DNA of 64,000 nucleotides, taken from the NCBI GenBank assembly GCA_002457485.1, contig NTJL01000001.1, positions 1 through 64,000 on the forward strand, given 5' to 3'. The DNA is from Pelagibacterales bacterium MED-G42 (GTDB lineage Bacteria > Pseudomonadota > Alphaproteobacteria > Pelagibacterales > Pelagibacteraceae). Made by a program: the position numbers and the translations under genes. Numbering within the stretch: the first letter of the stretch is position 1; every line of letters starts with the position of its first letter. Shown piece by piece: positions 20,044 to 29,596 of the stretch. The notes beneath the pieces were generated by a model. That model had not been told where the DNA came from, searched no databases, and worked only from the letters and a program-made list of their open reading frames with translations.

Positions 20044-20243
20044 TCTTTAAAAAAATAGGCAAAACCGACTAAAGCTAAGATTGCGATAAATTGAAAAATT
20101 ATTCTTAATTGCATTAATTTATTTGAATATTTTTTACTAGTTTCACCTCCTTTAAAAAGAGTTCCTATCCCTAAAATTAAAACAATTCCAACTATTATTA
20201 AAAATACAATAGAAATAATTTTAACAATTGTTCCTGTTACCAT
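20040..20243 (-). CDS. Twin-transmembrane HIG1-like small protein
   Basis: 67 aa, two hydrophobic helices flanking GTLFKGGETSKKYSNKLMQLRIIFQ. Confidence 0.75.
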   Translation of the reverse strand: MVTGTIVKIISIVFLIIVGIVLILGIGTLFKGGETSKKYSNKLMQLRIIFQFIAILALVGFAYFFKD

Positions 20244-20293
20244 TTAATTATTGTAAAGTGTTTTGTTAAAATAAAAAACATAATTAATTGAAT

Positions 20294-20944
20294 ATGACAT
20301 TTTGCCTAAATACTCAAATTATTAAACCGGAAAATGGTATGAAAATACAAAATGCTATTATTTTACTTCATGGATATGGTGGAGATGGTAAGGATATAAG
20401 TGCTTTATCTTTAAATTGGAAAAGACATATGCCTAATACTGTATTTATCTGTCCAGATGGACATGAAACTTGTATGATCAATTCATCAGGTTATCAATGG
20501 TTTGACTTAACAAAAGAGGATCCAGATTATATTCTTAAACAAACAATTAAAAGTGAAAATGTTATTAAGAAATTTATTGAAGAAATTAAATTTGAATTCA
20601 ATTTATCAAATAGTCAGATATGCTTGTCTGGTTTTAGTCAAGGATGCATGATGTCATTAAATGTTGGACTTACGGTTGAAGAGAACTTTTGTTGTATCGT
20701 TGGATTTTCTGGAAAAATAATAAATAAAAACGATTTAAAAAATAGAATGAAAAATCGTACTAATACTCTTCTTATACATGGTGAAGCTGATCAAGTAGTA
20801 CCTTCGACGCATCTTTTAGAAGCTGAAGATTTTTTAATAAGAAATAATGTTTCAGTTAAGACATTTTTAATTAAAAATTGTGATCATCACATTCCTATTG
20901 AAGCGTCAAGTAAAGCTTTGAATTTTATTTTAAAAAAAATTTAA
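20294..20944 (+). CDS. Phospholipase/carboxylesterase family alpha/beta hydrolase
   Basis: AIILLHGYGGDGKDISAL; LSGFSQGCMMSLNVGL; HGEADQVVP; CDHHIP. ORF track uses a TTG at 20288; ATG is at 20294. Confidence 0.85.
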   Translation: MTFCLNTQIIKPENGMKIQNAIILLHGYGGDGKDISALSLNWKRHMPNTVFICPDGHETCMINSSGYQWFDLTKEDPDYILKQTIKSENVIKKFIEEIKFEFNLSNSQICLSGFSQGCMMSLNVGLTVEENFCCIVGFSGKIINKNDLKNRMKNRTNTLLIHGEADQVVPSTHLLEAEDFLIRNNVSVKTFLIKNCDHHIPIEASSKALNFILKKI

Positions 20945-20992
20945 TATCAGTTAATGTTGATAAAGTTGTCTAACTAAGCTAAAAATAATATT

Positions 20993-21562
20993 ATGAATAG
21001 TTTTACAGAACAAAATGTTTCATTAGAAAAATGTCCAGCTTTGGTTCTTAATGCAGACTACAGACCGCTAAGTTATTATCCATTATCTTTATGGTCATGG
21101 CAAGATACTGTGAAATCTGTTTTTCTTGATCGTGTAATTATAGTTAGCAATTATGATAGAACAATTAGAAGTCCATCTTTTAATATGAAATTGCCAAGCG
21201 TAATAGCACTAAAAGACTACATTATTCCTCAGACCAAACCTAGCTTCACAAGATTTAATGTTTTTTTAAGAGACAAGTTCTCATGCCAATATTGTGGAAG
21301 TAATGAAGAGCTTACATTTGACCATTTATTACCTAGATCAAAAGGAGGAGAGACAAATTGGGATAATGTAGTTACAGCATGCTCAGTTTGTAATGTTAAA
21401 AAAGGTGGAAAATTGCTAAAAAATTCAGGCTTGAAACTTAATCAATACCCATATCGCCCTTCAACTGAAGACTTACATAAAAATGGAAAAAACTTTCCAC
21501 CTAATTATTTGCATAAAAGTTGGATGGACTATTTATATTGGGATGTTGAACTAGAGTCTTAA
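20993..21562 (+). CDS. HNH endonuclease family protein
   Basis: FLRDKFSCQYCGSNEELTFDHLLPRSKGGETNWDNVVTACSVCNVKKGG. Confidence 0.9.
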   Translation: MNSFTEQNVSLEKCPALVLNADYRPLSYYPLSLWSWQDTVKSVFLDRVIIVSNYDRTIRSPSFNMKLPSVIALKDYIIPQTKPSFTRFNVFLRDKFSCQYCGSNEELTFDHLLPRSKGGETNWDNVVTACSVCNVKKGGKLLKNSGLKLNQYPYRPSTEDLHKNGKNFPPNYLHKSWMDYLYWDVELES

Positions 21563-22092
21563 ATTTTTTCTGAAATATTTATTGCAATTTTTGATCCAGT
21601 TTTAATTATTTTATCCAATAATAAATACACTCCTTTTTTAGTTGCACCTTTTTCATATGCTATATCTTTATGAAGTAACTCATCTTCTCTAAATTTAGTA
21701 ATCTTTTTTTTTAATTCTGATTCATTTTTATCTAACTTTTTTATTTGATCTAAATAATGTTTGTCAATTACTTCTTCAACTGAAGCTGTACATAGCATAG
21801 CAGCTTTTTTTCCAAGCAAAGTAGAACCAAAACCTAGTCCCACTCCTAACAAGTCCCATAAAGGCAAAAATTTTGTTGGTGCTATATTTCTTTTATTTAT
21901 TTCTTTTTCAAAAAATTCACAATGTTCAACTTCATGTACTTTCATTTCTTCAATTACTTTTTTTAAATCATCATTTTTAACAAAAGTATTTAACGCAAGT
22001 AATTGACCCTCATAAATTTTTACTGCACCACGCTCTCCTGCATGATCAACCCTTATAAATTCTTCAATTTTTTTTTTATCAATTTTTGTCAT
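21559..22092 (-). CDS. coq7: Demethoxyubiquinone hydroxylase
   Basis: IRVDHAGERGAVKIYEGQL; HEVEHCEFF; diiron protein. Confidence 0.92.
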   Translation of the reverse strand: MTKIDKKKIEEFIRVDHAGERGAVKIYEGQLLALNTFVKNDDLKKVIEEMKVHEVEHCEFFEKEINKRNIAPTKFLPLWDLLGVGLGFGSTLLGKKAAMLCTASVEEVIDKHYLDQIKKLDKNESELKKKITKFREDELLHKDIAYEKGATKKGVYLLLDKIIKTGSKIAINISEKI

Positions 22093-22561
22093 AATCTAAA
22101 TAAATTCTTATTGTACTATAAGTTATTAATAACGAAATTATAATATTATAACTTGTAAGCGACAATCCAAAGATTGTAAATGTTACATCTTTACAGCTAA
22201 TATTTTTTGTTTGTAACTGTTTCAAAATTTCATCTTTTGATAATAAATTCATGCTACTTTTAAGATTACAAACAAAAGACTCTTCAATAAAACCTTTTTC
22301 GATTCCTAAATGGTATAATGACAATATGGTCGCAACCAAAAACACAATTGTAAGTAATAAAATTGATTTTTTTTCAAAATGATTAAATTTATAACTCAGT
22401 AAAATTACTACTATAGCTACTATGTATGGGATTCTTTCTAACAAACAGAGATTGCATGGTTGATAACCTAAAATATATTCTACAAAGTATGCAAACAATA
22501 AAGCCACAATACTAATTAAAAAAATAAATTTGATTATGAAATTTTTGTTATTTTTAATCAT
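22079..22561 (-). CDS. DsbB-family disulfide bond formation protein
   Basis: GYQPCNLCLLERIPYI; second Cys pair in loop; start trimmed to MIKNNKNF at 22561. Confidence 0.85.
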   Translation of the reverse strand: MIKNNKNFIIKFIFLISIVALLFAYFVEYILGYQPCNLCLLERIPYIVAIVVILLSYKFNHFEKKSILLLTIVFLVATILSLYHLGIEKGFIEESFVCNLKSSMNLLSKDEILKQLQTKNISCKDVTFTIFGLSLTSYNIIISLLITYSTIRIYLDYDKN

Positions 22562-23160
22562 TATATTTTTAAAAATAAATAAGCAATTATAAATATTATT
22601 ACTATTAAAATTCCAATAATGGAAAACCATTTTGATCCATGCTTATTCATGTACTCTGTAAATAATTCACCAAATTTATAAGATAAATATGCGACAATAA
22701 AAAATCTAAGACTTCTTGAAATTAGACTTACAATTATAAAAATTAGTAGATTAAAACCAATCATACCACTTGTAATAGTAAAGACTTTATATGGTAAGGG
22801 AGTAAAGCCAGCTAAAAACAGAATACTTAACCATACAAGAAAATTACTCCCCTCTGCCATGCTAAGTTTCAGATTTTCTACTTTTTTTTCATAGCCATAA
22901 AATTCAATTACATATATTCCTAAATCAAAAAAAAAATATCCAATTAAGTACCCCATTACGCCTCCTAAAACTGAAAATAAGGATGCAATAATGAATATTT
23001 TGATAAATGCTTTTTTTTTAGCAATCACCATGGGAACAAGCATTACATCTGGTGGAATAGGAAAAAAGGAACTTTCAACGAAAGAAACAAGACCTAGATA
23101 AAAATTGGAATTTTTGTGTTCAGCTAAATTTAAACATTTTCTATAGAGTGTTTGAAACAT
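22561..23160 (-). CDS. YqaA/DedA-family membrane protein
   Basis: SFVESSFFPIPPDVMLVPMVIA; GFTPLPYKVFTITSG. Confidence 0.88.
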   Translation of the reverse strand: MFQTLYRKCLNLAEHKNSNFYLGLVSFVESSFFPIPPDVMLVPMVIAKKKAFIKIFIIASLFSVLGGVMGYLIGYFFFDLGIYVIEFYGYEKKVENLKLSMAEGSNFLVWLSILFLAGFTPLPYKVFTITSGMIGFNLLIFIIVSLISRSLRFFIVAYLSYKFGELFTEYMNKHGSKWFSIIGILIVIIFIIAYLFLKI

Positions 23161-23221
23161 TTTTTGGTTTTAATATAAATTTAGTTCTTATACTATTTAA
23201 ATATAATTTATTAAATACCAA

Positions 23222-23306
23222 GGGCGAATGGCGGAACTGGTAGACGCGCACGACTCAAAATCGTGTTTCGTAAGAAGTGAGAGTTCGATTCTCTCTTCGC
23301 CCACCA
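23222..23306 (+). tRNA. tRNA-Leu (CAA)
   Basis: GGGCGAA/TTCGCCC acceptor, encoded CCA, anticodon arm CACGA-CTCAAAA-TCGTG, class II variable arm, GGTTCGAT-type T-loop (GTTCGATTC). Confidence 0.95.
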
Positions 23307-23312
23307 AAAATT

Positions 23313-25010
23313 ATGAATATAAACAAAAAGAATAATCTTTTAGAACTTTTTTATGATCAATATAAAAAAGAAAACCCCGAGCAATTATTTTTAAAGTCAT
23401 TAAAGCCTAATGGTAAAAAAATGACTTGGAATGATTCTTACCTAAATGTGCTAAAATTAGCTGATGACTTAAGTTTGTTAATTGAAAAAAATGATAGATG
23501 TTTATTAATTTCTGAAAATAGACCAGAATGGATGATTTCTGATTTAGCTATAATGTTAGCAAAAGGCATAACAGTTCCAGCTTATACAACATATTTAGAG
23601 AGAGATTATGAATATTTAATTAATGATTGTAATCCTTCGGTAATTATTGTTTCAGATGCATCTCAATATAATAAGATTAAAAACATAATTCAAAAAAAAT
23701 CCTTTATTAAAAAGATAATTTCTTTTGAAGAAATTAAAAATGAAAACAATGTCACTAATATCGAAAATATTTTTCAAAATGATAAATTCAAAGAAAGAGA
23801 CTTTTTAGATTTAGAAATATCAAGAAAAGATATTGCGTGTATAATTTACACCTCGGGCACACAAGGAAATCCAAAAGGAGTGATGTTGAGCCATGGAGGT
23901 ATTTTAAACAATTGTGAAGGAGCCTTATTATTACTTGAAGAATTAGTTTCGAAGAAACCAAAATTTCTTACTTGGCTACCACTTTCACACTCCTATGAGC
24001 ATACTGTCCAGTTTGTTCAGATAGCAATTGGTGCAGAAGTAAATTATGCCGAAAATATAGATAAGTTAATTAAGAATATGGGTGAATGTTGTCCTGATAT
24101 TATGACAGCTGTTCCAAGATTTTATCAAAATCTTTATCAAAAAATTAATGCATCTTTTAATAAGACAAGGGGTATAAAAAGATACCTTATTAAAACAACG
24201 CTACGTCTTGGAAAGAAAATATTATTTAAAGAAAATTTAAAAACTTTTGAGAAAATACAAAACCTGATTTGTGAAAAATTGGTTAGAAAAAAAATAAAAG
24301 CTCAATTTGGAGGACGTTTAAAAACATTTATATCCGGTGGTGGAGCGCTAGATGAGGATGTAGGTATTTTTTTAAATGCTATAGGTTTGCCAACATTGCA
24401 AGGATATGGCCTAACAGAAACATCTCCAGTGGTAAGTTGTAATCCTATAAATGATATAAGAATTGATACAGTAGGACCTGCATTTAGTGGAAATCAAGTA
24501 AAAATAGCTAGTGACGGTGAAATTTTAGTTAAAGGAGAAAATGTAATGTTAGGCTATTGGAATAATGCAGAAGAAACAAAAAAAGTTTTGAAAGATGGTT
24601 GGTTATACACTGGTGATATCGGCCATTTTGAAAAAAATTATTTAAAAATTACTGATAGAAAGAAAGATATATTAATTACTCCTGGGGGAGACAATATTTC
24701 TCCAGTAAAAATTGAAAATGATTTATTAAAAATAGATTTTATAGAACAAGCATTGGTTTATGGAGATAATAAACCATATTTAGTTGCATTATTACTGGTA
24801 AAAAAAGAAAGTGAAGATATTACAGATGAAAAAATCTTTGAACAAATAAAAATAATTAATAAAAATTTATCAAAAATAGAACAAATTAAAAAATTTTTTA
24901 TTATAAAAGATCAATTTACAATTGAAAATGGGTTGATAACACCAACATTAAAATTAAAAAGATATAAAATTATTCAAAAATATAAAAACCAATTAGAAAA
25001 CCTTTATTAA
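23313..25010 (+). CDS. Long-chain acyl-CoA synthetase (AMP-dependent)
   Basis: IIYTSGTQGNPKGVMLSHGG; LQGYGLTETSPVVS; GWLYTGDIG; ORF-track start 23277 lies inside the tRNA, so trimmed to ATG 23313. Confidence 0.9.
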   Translation: MNINKKNNLLELFYDQYKKENPEQLFLKSLKPNGKKMTWNDSYLNVLKLADDLSLLIEKNDRCLLISENRPEWMISDLAIMLAKGITVPAYTTYLERDYEYLINDCNPSVIIVSDASQYNKIKNIIQKKSFIKKIISFEEIKNENNVTNIENIFQNDKFKERDFLDLEISRKDIACIIYTSGTQGNPKGVMLSHGGILNNCEGALLLLEELVSKKPKFLTWLPLSHSYEHTVQFVQIAIGAEVNYAENIDKLIKNMGECCPDIMTAVPRFYQNLYQKINASFNKTRGIKRYLIKTTLRLGKKILFKENLKTFEKIQNLICEKLVRKKIKAQFGGRLKTFISGGGALDEDVGIFLNAIGLPTLQGYGLTETSPVVSCNPINDIRIDTVGPAFSGNQVKIASDGEILVKGENVMLGYWNNAEETKKVLKDGWLYTGDIGHFEKNYLKITDRKKDILITPGGDNISPVKIENDLLKIDFIEQALVYGDNKPYLVALLLVKKESEDITDEKIFEQIKIINKNLSKIEQIKKFFIIKDQFTIENGLITPTLKLKRYKIIQKYKNQLENLY

Positions 25011-25128
25011 TTGTAATTTTTAAAATGATTATAAACCGCATAAACATTAACAAAATTAATAAAATTAAAATTATTTAAATTAAAAAATAAAAATTAATTT
25101 TTTTAAAAATTAACTTCTAATTAACTAT

Positions 25129-25157
25129 TTGACATAAGTTATAGAAAAAAATAAAAA
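25129..25157 (+). promoter_or_regulatory. Promoter of the Lys-rich mini-ORF
   Basis: TTGACA (25129-25134) - 17 bp - TAAAAA (25152-25157). Confidence 0.55.
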
Positions 25158-25167
25158 TAAGTTAATA

Positions 25168-25186
25168 ACGAATCAATTTGATTCGT
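25168..25186. promoter_or_regulatory. 19-bp palindrome, operator-like
   Basis: ACGAATCAA-T-TTGATTCGT: 9-bp arms, 1-bp centre, just downstream of the predicted promoter. Confidence 0.5.
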
Positions 25187-25209
25187 ATAACTAAAAAAGG
25201 GAGCTAAAG

Positions 25210-25299
25210 ATGCCTAAGAAAAGAAAAAAAGCGGCAAAGAAAACTAAGAAAAAAGCTAAGAAAAAAGCTAAGAAAAAAGCAAAAAAAAGAAGAAGATAG
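25210..25299 (+). CDS. 29-aa polycationic Lys/Ala/Arg-rich peptide, absent from the ORF track
   Basis: MPKKRKKAAKKTKKKAKKKAKKKAKKRRR*; preceded by GGGAG ribosome-binding-like sequence; own promoter and terminator. Confidence 0.75.
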   Translation: MPKKRKKAAKKTKKKAKKKAKKKAKKRRR

Positions 25300-25315
25300 T
25301 AACTTAGTATTCTTT

Positions 25316-25359
25316 AAAAAACGCTTCTCATTTCATTTTGGATGAGAGGCGTTTTTTTT
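25316..25359. terminator. Bidirectional rho-independent terminator
   Basis: AAAAA-ACGCTTCTCAT-TTCATTTTGG-ATGAGAGGCGT-TTTTTTT between convergent genes. Confidence 0.9.
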
Positions 25360-26254
25360 ATTCTTCAAGATTATCTTCAGTATCAGAAATTGGCTCATCA
25401 ACCGGCAAATCTGCTTTCACAACTTTAGGAGATTGAGCTTGATCTTTATTAGCCTCTAAATTCCTTTTAAGGGCTTTGTCTAATTTTTTCTGTGTATCCT
25501 GTATTGATAAATCTAAAACAATCTGGAATTCTAACAAAATTCTATCATAAGCTTTTTCAAATAGTTGTCTTTCACTGTAAGATTGGTCTACCATGAGGTC
25601 ATCACCTTTATTTAAGTCTCTAACAACTTCAGCTAATTCATATATTTTTCCTGATGAGATTTTTGCCTCATATTCTTGAGCTCTTCTGCTCCACATTGAT
25701 CTTTTAATTTTTGGTTTGCTCTTTAGTATTGATATACATTTATTGACTTGATTAATAGTTGCTAGCGCTCTTAGATGAGATTGTTTATTAACAGGAACCA
25801 TTCCATTTGCTTTGTCTTTTTCAAATTTAATGACGTATGTTTCAACATCTATTCCACCAATATTGATTTTTTTGAATTCTGTTATTTGCCCCACACCATG
25901 TTTAGGATAAACTACATAATCTTTAATCTTGTATTCTCTTTTTTCTGTTTCTTGTTTTTTAACTTTTTTAATTTCAGGTTTAATTTCATTACCTTTTGAA
26001 ATCCTTAAATTATCATTTTTAGCCTCAAGTTTTAGATTATTTGTTTTTTTTTCTTTACTAATTTTAGAAACTTTTGTGGATTTTTTCTTTATAATTCTTT
26101 TAGTTTTATTTTTTATACTTTTCTTTGATTTTGATTTTATTTTATTTAAAGAATTTGAAGTTTTAATTTTTGATTTTGACTTTTTTTTACTTTTTATTTT
26201 AGAGTCATTTTTAAAGATTTTCTTTAAAATATTTTTCGTACTTATTTTGCTCAT
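25358..26254 (-). CDS. CarD/CdnL-family transcriptional regulator with Lys/Ser-rich N-terminal extension
   Basis: [27 protein letters not shown]...[18 protein letters not shown] is the CarD RNAP-interacting domain; ~100 N-terminal residues are highly basic. Likely start [10 protein letters not shown]. Confidence 0.88.
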   Translation of the reverse strand: MSKISTKNILKKIFKNDSKIKSKKKSKSKIKTSNSLNKIKSKSKKSIKNKTKRIIKKKSTKVSKISKEKKTNNLKLEAKNDNLRISKGNEIKPEIKKVKKQETEKREYKIKDYVVYPKHGVGQITEFKKINIGGIDVETYVIKFEKDKANGMVPVNKQSHLRALATINQVNKCISILKSKPKIKRSMWSRRAQEYEAKISSGKIYELAEVVRDLNKGDDLMVDQSYSERQLFEKAYDRILLEFQIVLDLSIQDTQKKLDKALKRNLEANKDQAQSPKVVKADLPVDEPISDTEDNLEE

Positions 26255-26537
26255 CTGTATATTTTTCGTGATCCGCAAATGGATCTTTTTTTTCATTTAT
26301 ATTTGGCCAGATTTCTGAATATTTAGTATTCATCTCTAACCATTTTTCGCTTCCAGGCTCTGTGTCAGCTTTGATAGCATCAACTGGACATTCTGGCTCA
26401 CAAACGCCACAATCTATACACTCATCAGGTTTAATTACAAGCATATTTTTACCTTCATAAAAACAATCGACAGGGCAAACCTCAACACAGGTAGTATGTT
26501 TACACTTTATACATTTATCATTAACAATATATGTCAT
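26211..26537 (-). CDS. fdxA: Ferredoxin (3Fe-4S/4Fe-4S, FdxA type)
   Basis: [29 protein letters not shown]...[16 protein letters not shown]. Confidence 0.93.
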   Translation of the reverse strand: MTYIVNDKCIKCKHTTCVEVCPVDCFYEGKNMLVIKPDECIDCGVCEPECPVDAIKADTEPGSEKWLEMNTKYSEIWPNINEKKDPFADHEKYTDEQNKYEKYFKENL

Positions 26538-26538
26538 C

Positions 26539-26949
26539 TTAAATCTTATCTTTTATTCTATTTTTAATGTCTCCCATAGTCTTACCATCAATATATAAAA
26601 GACCACCTAGTCTCCTCATTAAATTTGTTTCATAAACGTCAGCATTTTTATTTGAATAAATAATAGACCACAAAGACTCTACAATTTTGATTTTATCTTT
26701 TTCAGATAAACTTTTCACTTCTCTTGTAAATTCTAAAATTTGATTTGAATCTTCTTCAATAATCATAGCCTGTTTAAGCGTGGGTAATAAATCATTTTTA
26801 GGACAACCTAATTCTAAAAGAGTTTCTTGTATTATTCCCTCTTCCTTAATGGTGAATTCTTCATCTATTTTAGCTGCATGGACAAGAAGTGCACATATTT
26901 TTATAAAGAAATTACTTTCCAATTTATTTTTATTATTTTTAAAAAACAT
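26539..26949 (-). CDS. TerB-domain protein
   Basis: [27 protein letters not shown]... [31 protein letters not shown]. Confidence 0.75.
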   Translation of the reverse strand: MFFKNNKNKLESNFFIKICALLVHAAKIDEEFTIKEEGIIQETLLELGCPKNDLLPTLKQAMIIEEDSNQILEFTREVKSLSEKDKIKIVESLWSIIYSNKNADVYETNLMRRLGGLLYIDGKTMGDIKNRIKDKI

Positions 26950-26954
26950 TATAA

Positions 26955-29429
26955 TTAATTGAGGTTTAAATCCTTTAATATATTAAATGGATTAGAGTTA
27001 GAAATTTTCTTAGTTATAATTTTGTTAAATCGTTTATTTGGAATATATTTAAAAAATGTTTCTTTTTCTTTATCAATTATTTTATAACCCATTTTCTGTA
27101 AAAGTTTTTTAAAATTATCTTTACTACATCCTAAAAGATTTAACATTTCAGGTATCATTTTTATCTCTTTATTATCTTTTGAATTAATTATTTGCATGAA
27201 CAATCTTTCAAGTATATCTATTCTAACAAATAATGTATCAAATTTCTCAAATCCACATAGCAACATAAAATTTTTATTTTTATTGTCTTTATCATCTAAA
27301 AAATTCAATCCAAAGGTGGGTGGTTTTAACTTATAATACTTTTGATGAAAATTTTTCCATAATAATGTTCTCAGCGATACAGCCTCTGGCTTAATCAATT
27401 GATGTAAAAAGACATGGTATCTTCCAAATTTAACACCCAATTCTCTTAATATTTTTCTTTCATTTTGGCCAAGTGATTTTAAATATTCAGATACTTGCTC
27501 TCTTTTTAATACCCCATTATTCTCATATAACTGATAGGCCAAAGCTTTAATTGAGGAATTTTTTTCCTTAAGATTTTTAAGATCAATAAGACTCTTGAGA
27601 ACTATATTAATTTTATTTTCTATCCATTTGTTAATAAATATATTTAATTTTTGCTTTTGATTTTGATCAATAGCATCATCGATAATTAGCTCAATATTAG
27701 GACTTAGATAATCATTCCCATTGGATAGTCTTGCTATTGGATAGTTGTTCCAATATATTTTAAAATCATCATTTAACTCTATTAAATTAGTCTCAATAAT
27801 TGTTTCAATTCTTTTTTCAAGCTCAGGGCCAATGGTTTGTCTTGCAGCTTTTTTTAAGGATTTAATATCAGTTTCTAATGCTCCTTTTTTTAAATCCAAC
27901 TCTAATTTAAGACCATTAATTCTACCAATAAACTGGTTATCAATAATTACACTATTATCCTCTAATATTTCTGTTTTAAATTCCATGTCTTGTTTTAAAC
28001 CTCTTGCAAGAATACTCGCTCTTTTGTCAATAAATGTTTTTGTAAGCTCCTCATGAAGTCTATCTGAAAGTCTATCTTCTAAGTGTTTAGTTTTTTCAAT
28101 CCAATAATTTTGATTTTCTGTCCAATTATTTTTATTAGAAACATAAGACCAAGTTCTTACATTTGCAATTCTATTTGATAAAGAATCTACATTTCCCTCT
28201 AATTTATCTAATTTTATTAACTGTAATCTCATGTATTCGTCACTAATTTGACCTTTTTCACCAACTAAAAAGTTAAAAACATTACTTATGACTTCATAGT
28301 GATTACCATAAGTCTTTTTAACAAAATCTGGGATTTGACAACATTCCCAAAGAATATTGAGTTTTTTTTCATCAAATTTAAAATTTATTAAACTTTTCTC
28401 TTTTAAAAAATATTTTAAAGCTCTTTCATCCTCACATTCATGGATTTTTCTTAGCCATTCCACTTGGGGTCTTTCTTCTAAAGATTTAATTAAACTTTGT
28501 GAATTATTAAAATTAAGATTTGAATTTCTCCAAAATAAAGTTCTGATCTCCCCAAACTTATGACTTTCTATAAGTTCAACATCCTCTGCAGTTATCTCTT
28601 TACAATCACCAGTAATACCAAAATTACCATCATTTAAATATCTACCTGCTCTTCCAGCAATTTGACCTATTTCGGAAATATTTAATTTCCTTAATTTTTT
28701 TCCATCAAATTTTTTAAGATTAGAAAAATATACATGATCTAAATCCATATTAATTCCCATGCCTATAGCATCAGTTGCAACTAAAAAATCAACATCACCA
28801 GATTGATAAAGCTCTACTTGAGCATTCCGTGTTTTAGGACTTAAGGATCCCATTACTATAGCGGCACCCCCTTTTTGTCTTCTAATCAATTCAGCAATAG
28901 CATAAACCTCCTCAGCAGAAAATGCTATTATTGCTGTTTTTCTATTAATCCTAGAAATTTTTTTGTGTCCTCCATAAGTAAGTTTAGATAGACGTTCTCT
29001 GTTTATGAACTCTATATCTCCATTTAATCTAGAAATAATTTTTTTTATGGTGTTTGAGCCCATAAACATGGTAAGCTTTTCACCTCTTATATTCAGGAGT
29101 CTGTCAGTAAAAATATGTCCTCGTTCGTGGTCAGCACACATTTGTATTTCATCAACTCCTACAAACTCTAAGTGTTTATCGATTGGCATAGACTCAACTG
29201 TACATAAGAAATATTTGGCATCATTAGGAATAATTTTTTCTTCTCCTGTAATTAGAGCTACTTTGTGTATACTTATTTTTTTTATTACTTTGTCATACAC
29301 TTCTCTTGCCAATAATCTTAAAGGAAAACCAATCATGCCAGACTCAAAAGACAGCATAGTATCTATTGCAAGATGAGTTTTGCCCGTATTAGTAGGACCT
29401 AAAACAGCTGTAATTTTATTTTTAGTCAT
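26955..29429 (-). CDS. SUV3-like ATP-dependent RNA helicase
   Basis: AVLGPTNTGKTHLAIDTML; GFPLRLLAREVYDKV; VGVDEIQMCADHERGH; VATDAIGMGINMDLDHVYF; GQIAGRAGRY. Confidence 0.92.
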   Translation of the reverse strand: MTKNKITAVLGPTNTGKTHLAIDTMLSFESGMIGFPLRLLAREVYDKVIKKISIHKVALITGEEKIIPNDAKYFLCTVESMPIDKHLEFVGVDEIQMCADHERGHIFTDRLLNIRGEKLTMFMGSNTIKKIISRLNGDIEFINRERLSKLTYGGHKKISRINRKTAIIAFSAEEVYAIAELIRRQKGGAAIVMGSLSPKTRNAQVELYQSGDVDFLVATDAIGMGINMDLDHVYFSNLKKFDGKKLRKLNISEIGQIAGRAGRYLNDGNFGITGDCKEITAEDVELIESHKFGEIRTLFWRNSNLNFNNSQSLIKSLEERPQVEWLRKIHECEDERALKYFLKEKSLINFKFDEKKLNILWECCQIPDFVKKTYGNHYEVISNVFNFLVGEKGQISDEYMRLQLIKLDKLEGNVDSLSNRIANVRTWSYVSNKNNWTENQNYWIEKTKHLEDRLSDRLHEELTKTFIDKRASILARGLKQDMEFKTEILEDNSVIIDNQFIGRINGLKLELDLKKGALETDIKSLKKAARQTIGPELEKRIETIIETNLIELNDDFKIYWNNYPIARLSNGNDYLSPNIELIIDDAIDQNQKQKLNIFINKWIENKINIVLKSLIDLKNLKEKNSSIKALAYQLYENNGVLKREQVSEYLKSLGQNERKILRELGVKFGRYHVFLHQLIKPEAVSLRTLLWKNFHQKYYKLKPPTFGLNFLDDKDNKNKNFMLLCGFEKFDTLFVRIDILERLFMQIINSKDNKEIKMIPEMLNLLGCSKDNFKKLLQKMGYKIIDKEKETFFKYIPNKRFNKIITKKISNSNPFNILKDLNLN

Positions 29430-29596
29430 TATCTATCTTTGGTATATACCTTTTTTTACCTACCAGATATTGTTGCTGTTAAAGAACAAAAATAGACTAA
29501 AACATGACCGAATCGTAAGAAAAAAAGTTCTCATTTTAGTTAATGTATAGTTAGATTAGCATAAATTAGTTTAATTCTATAATAATAATTTAAAAA

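Noticed and set aside
25775-26318. Plus-strand ORFs of 74 and 129 aa rich in Phe/Ile/Leu
   Set aside because: Antisense shadow of the Lys-rich CarD N-terminal tail; no family similarity.
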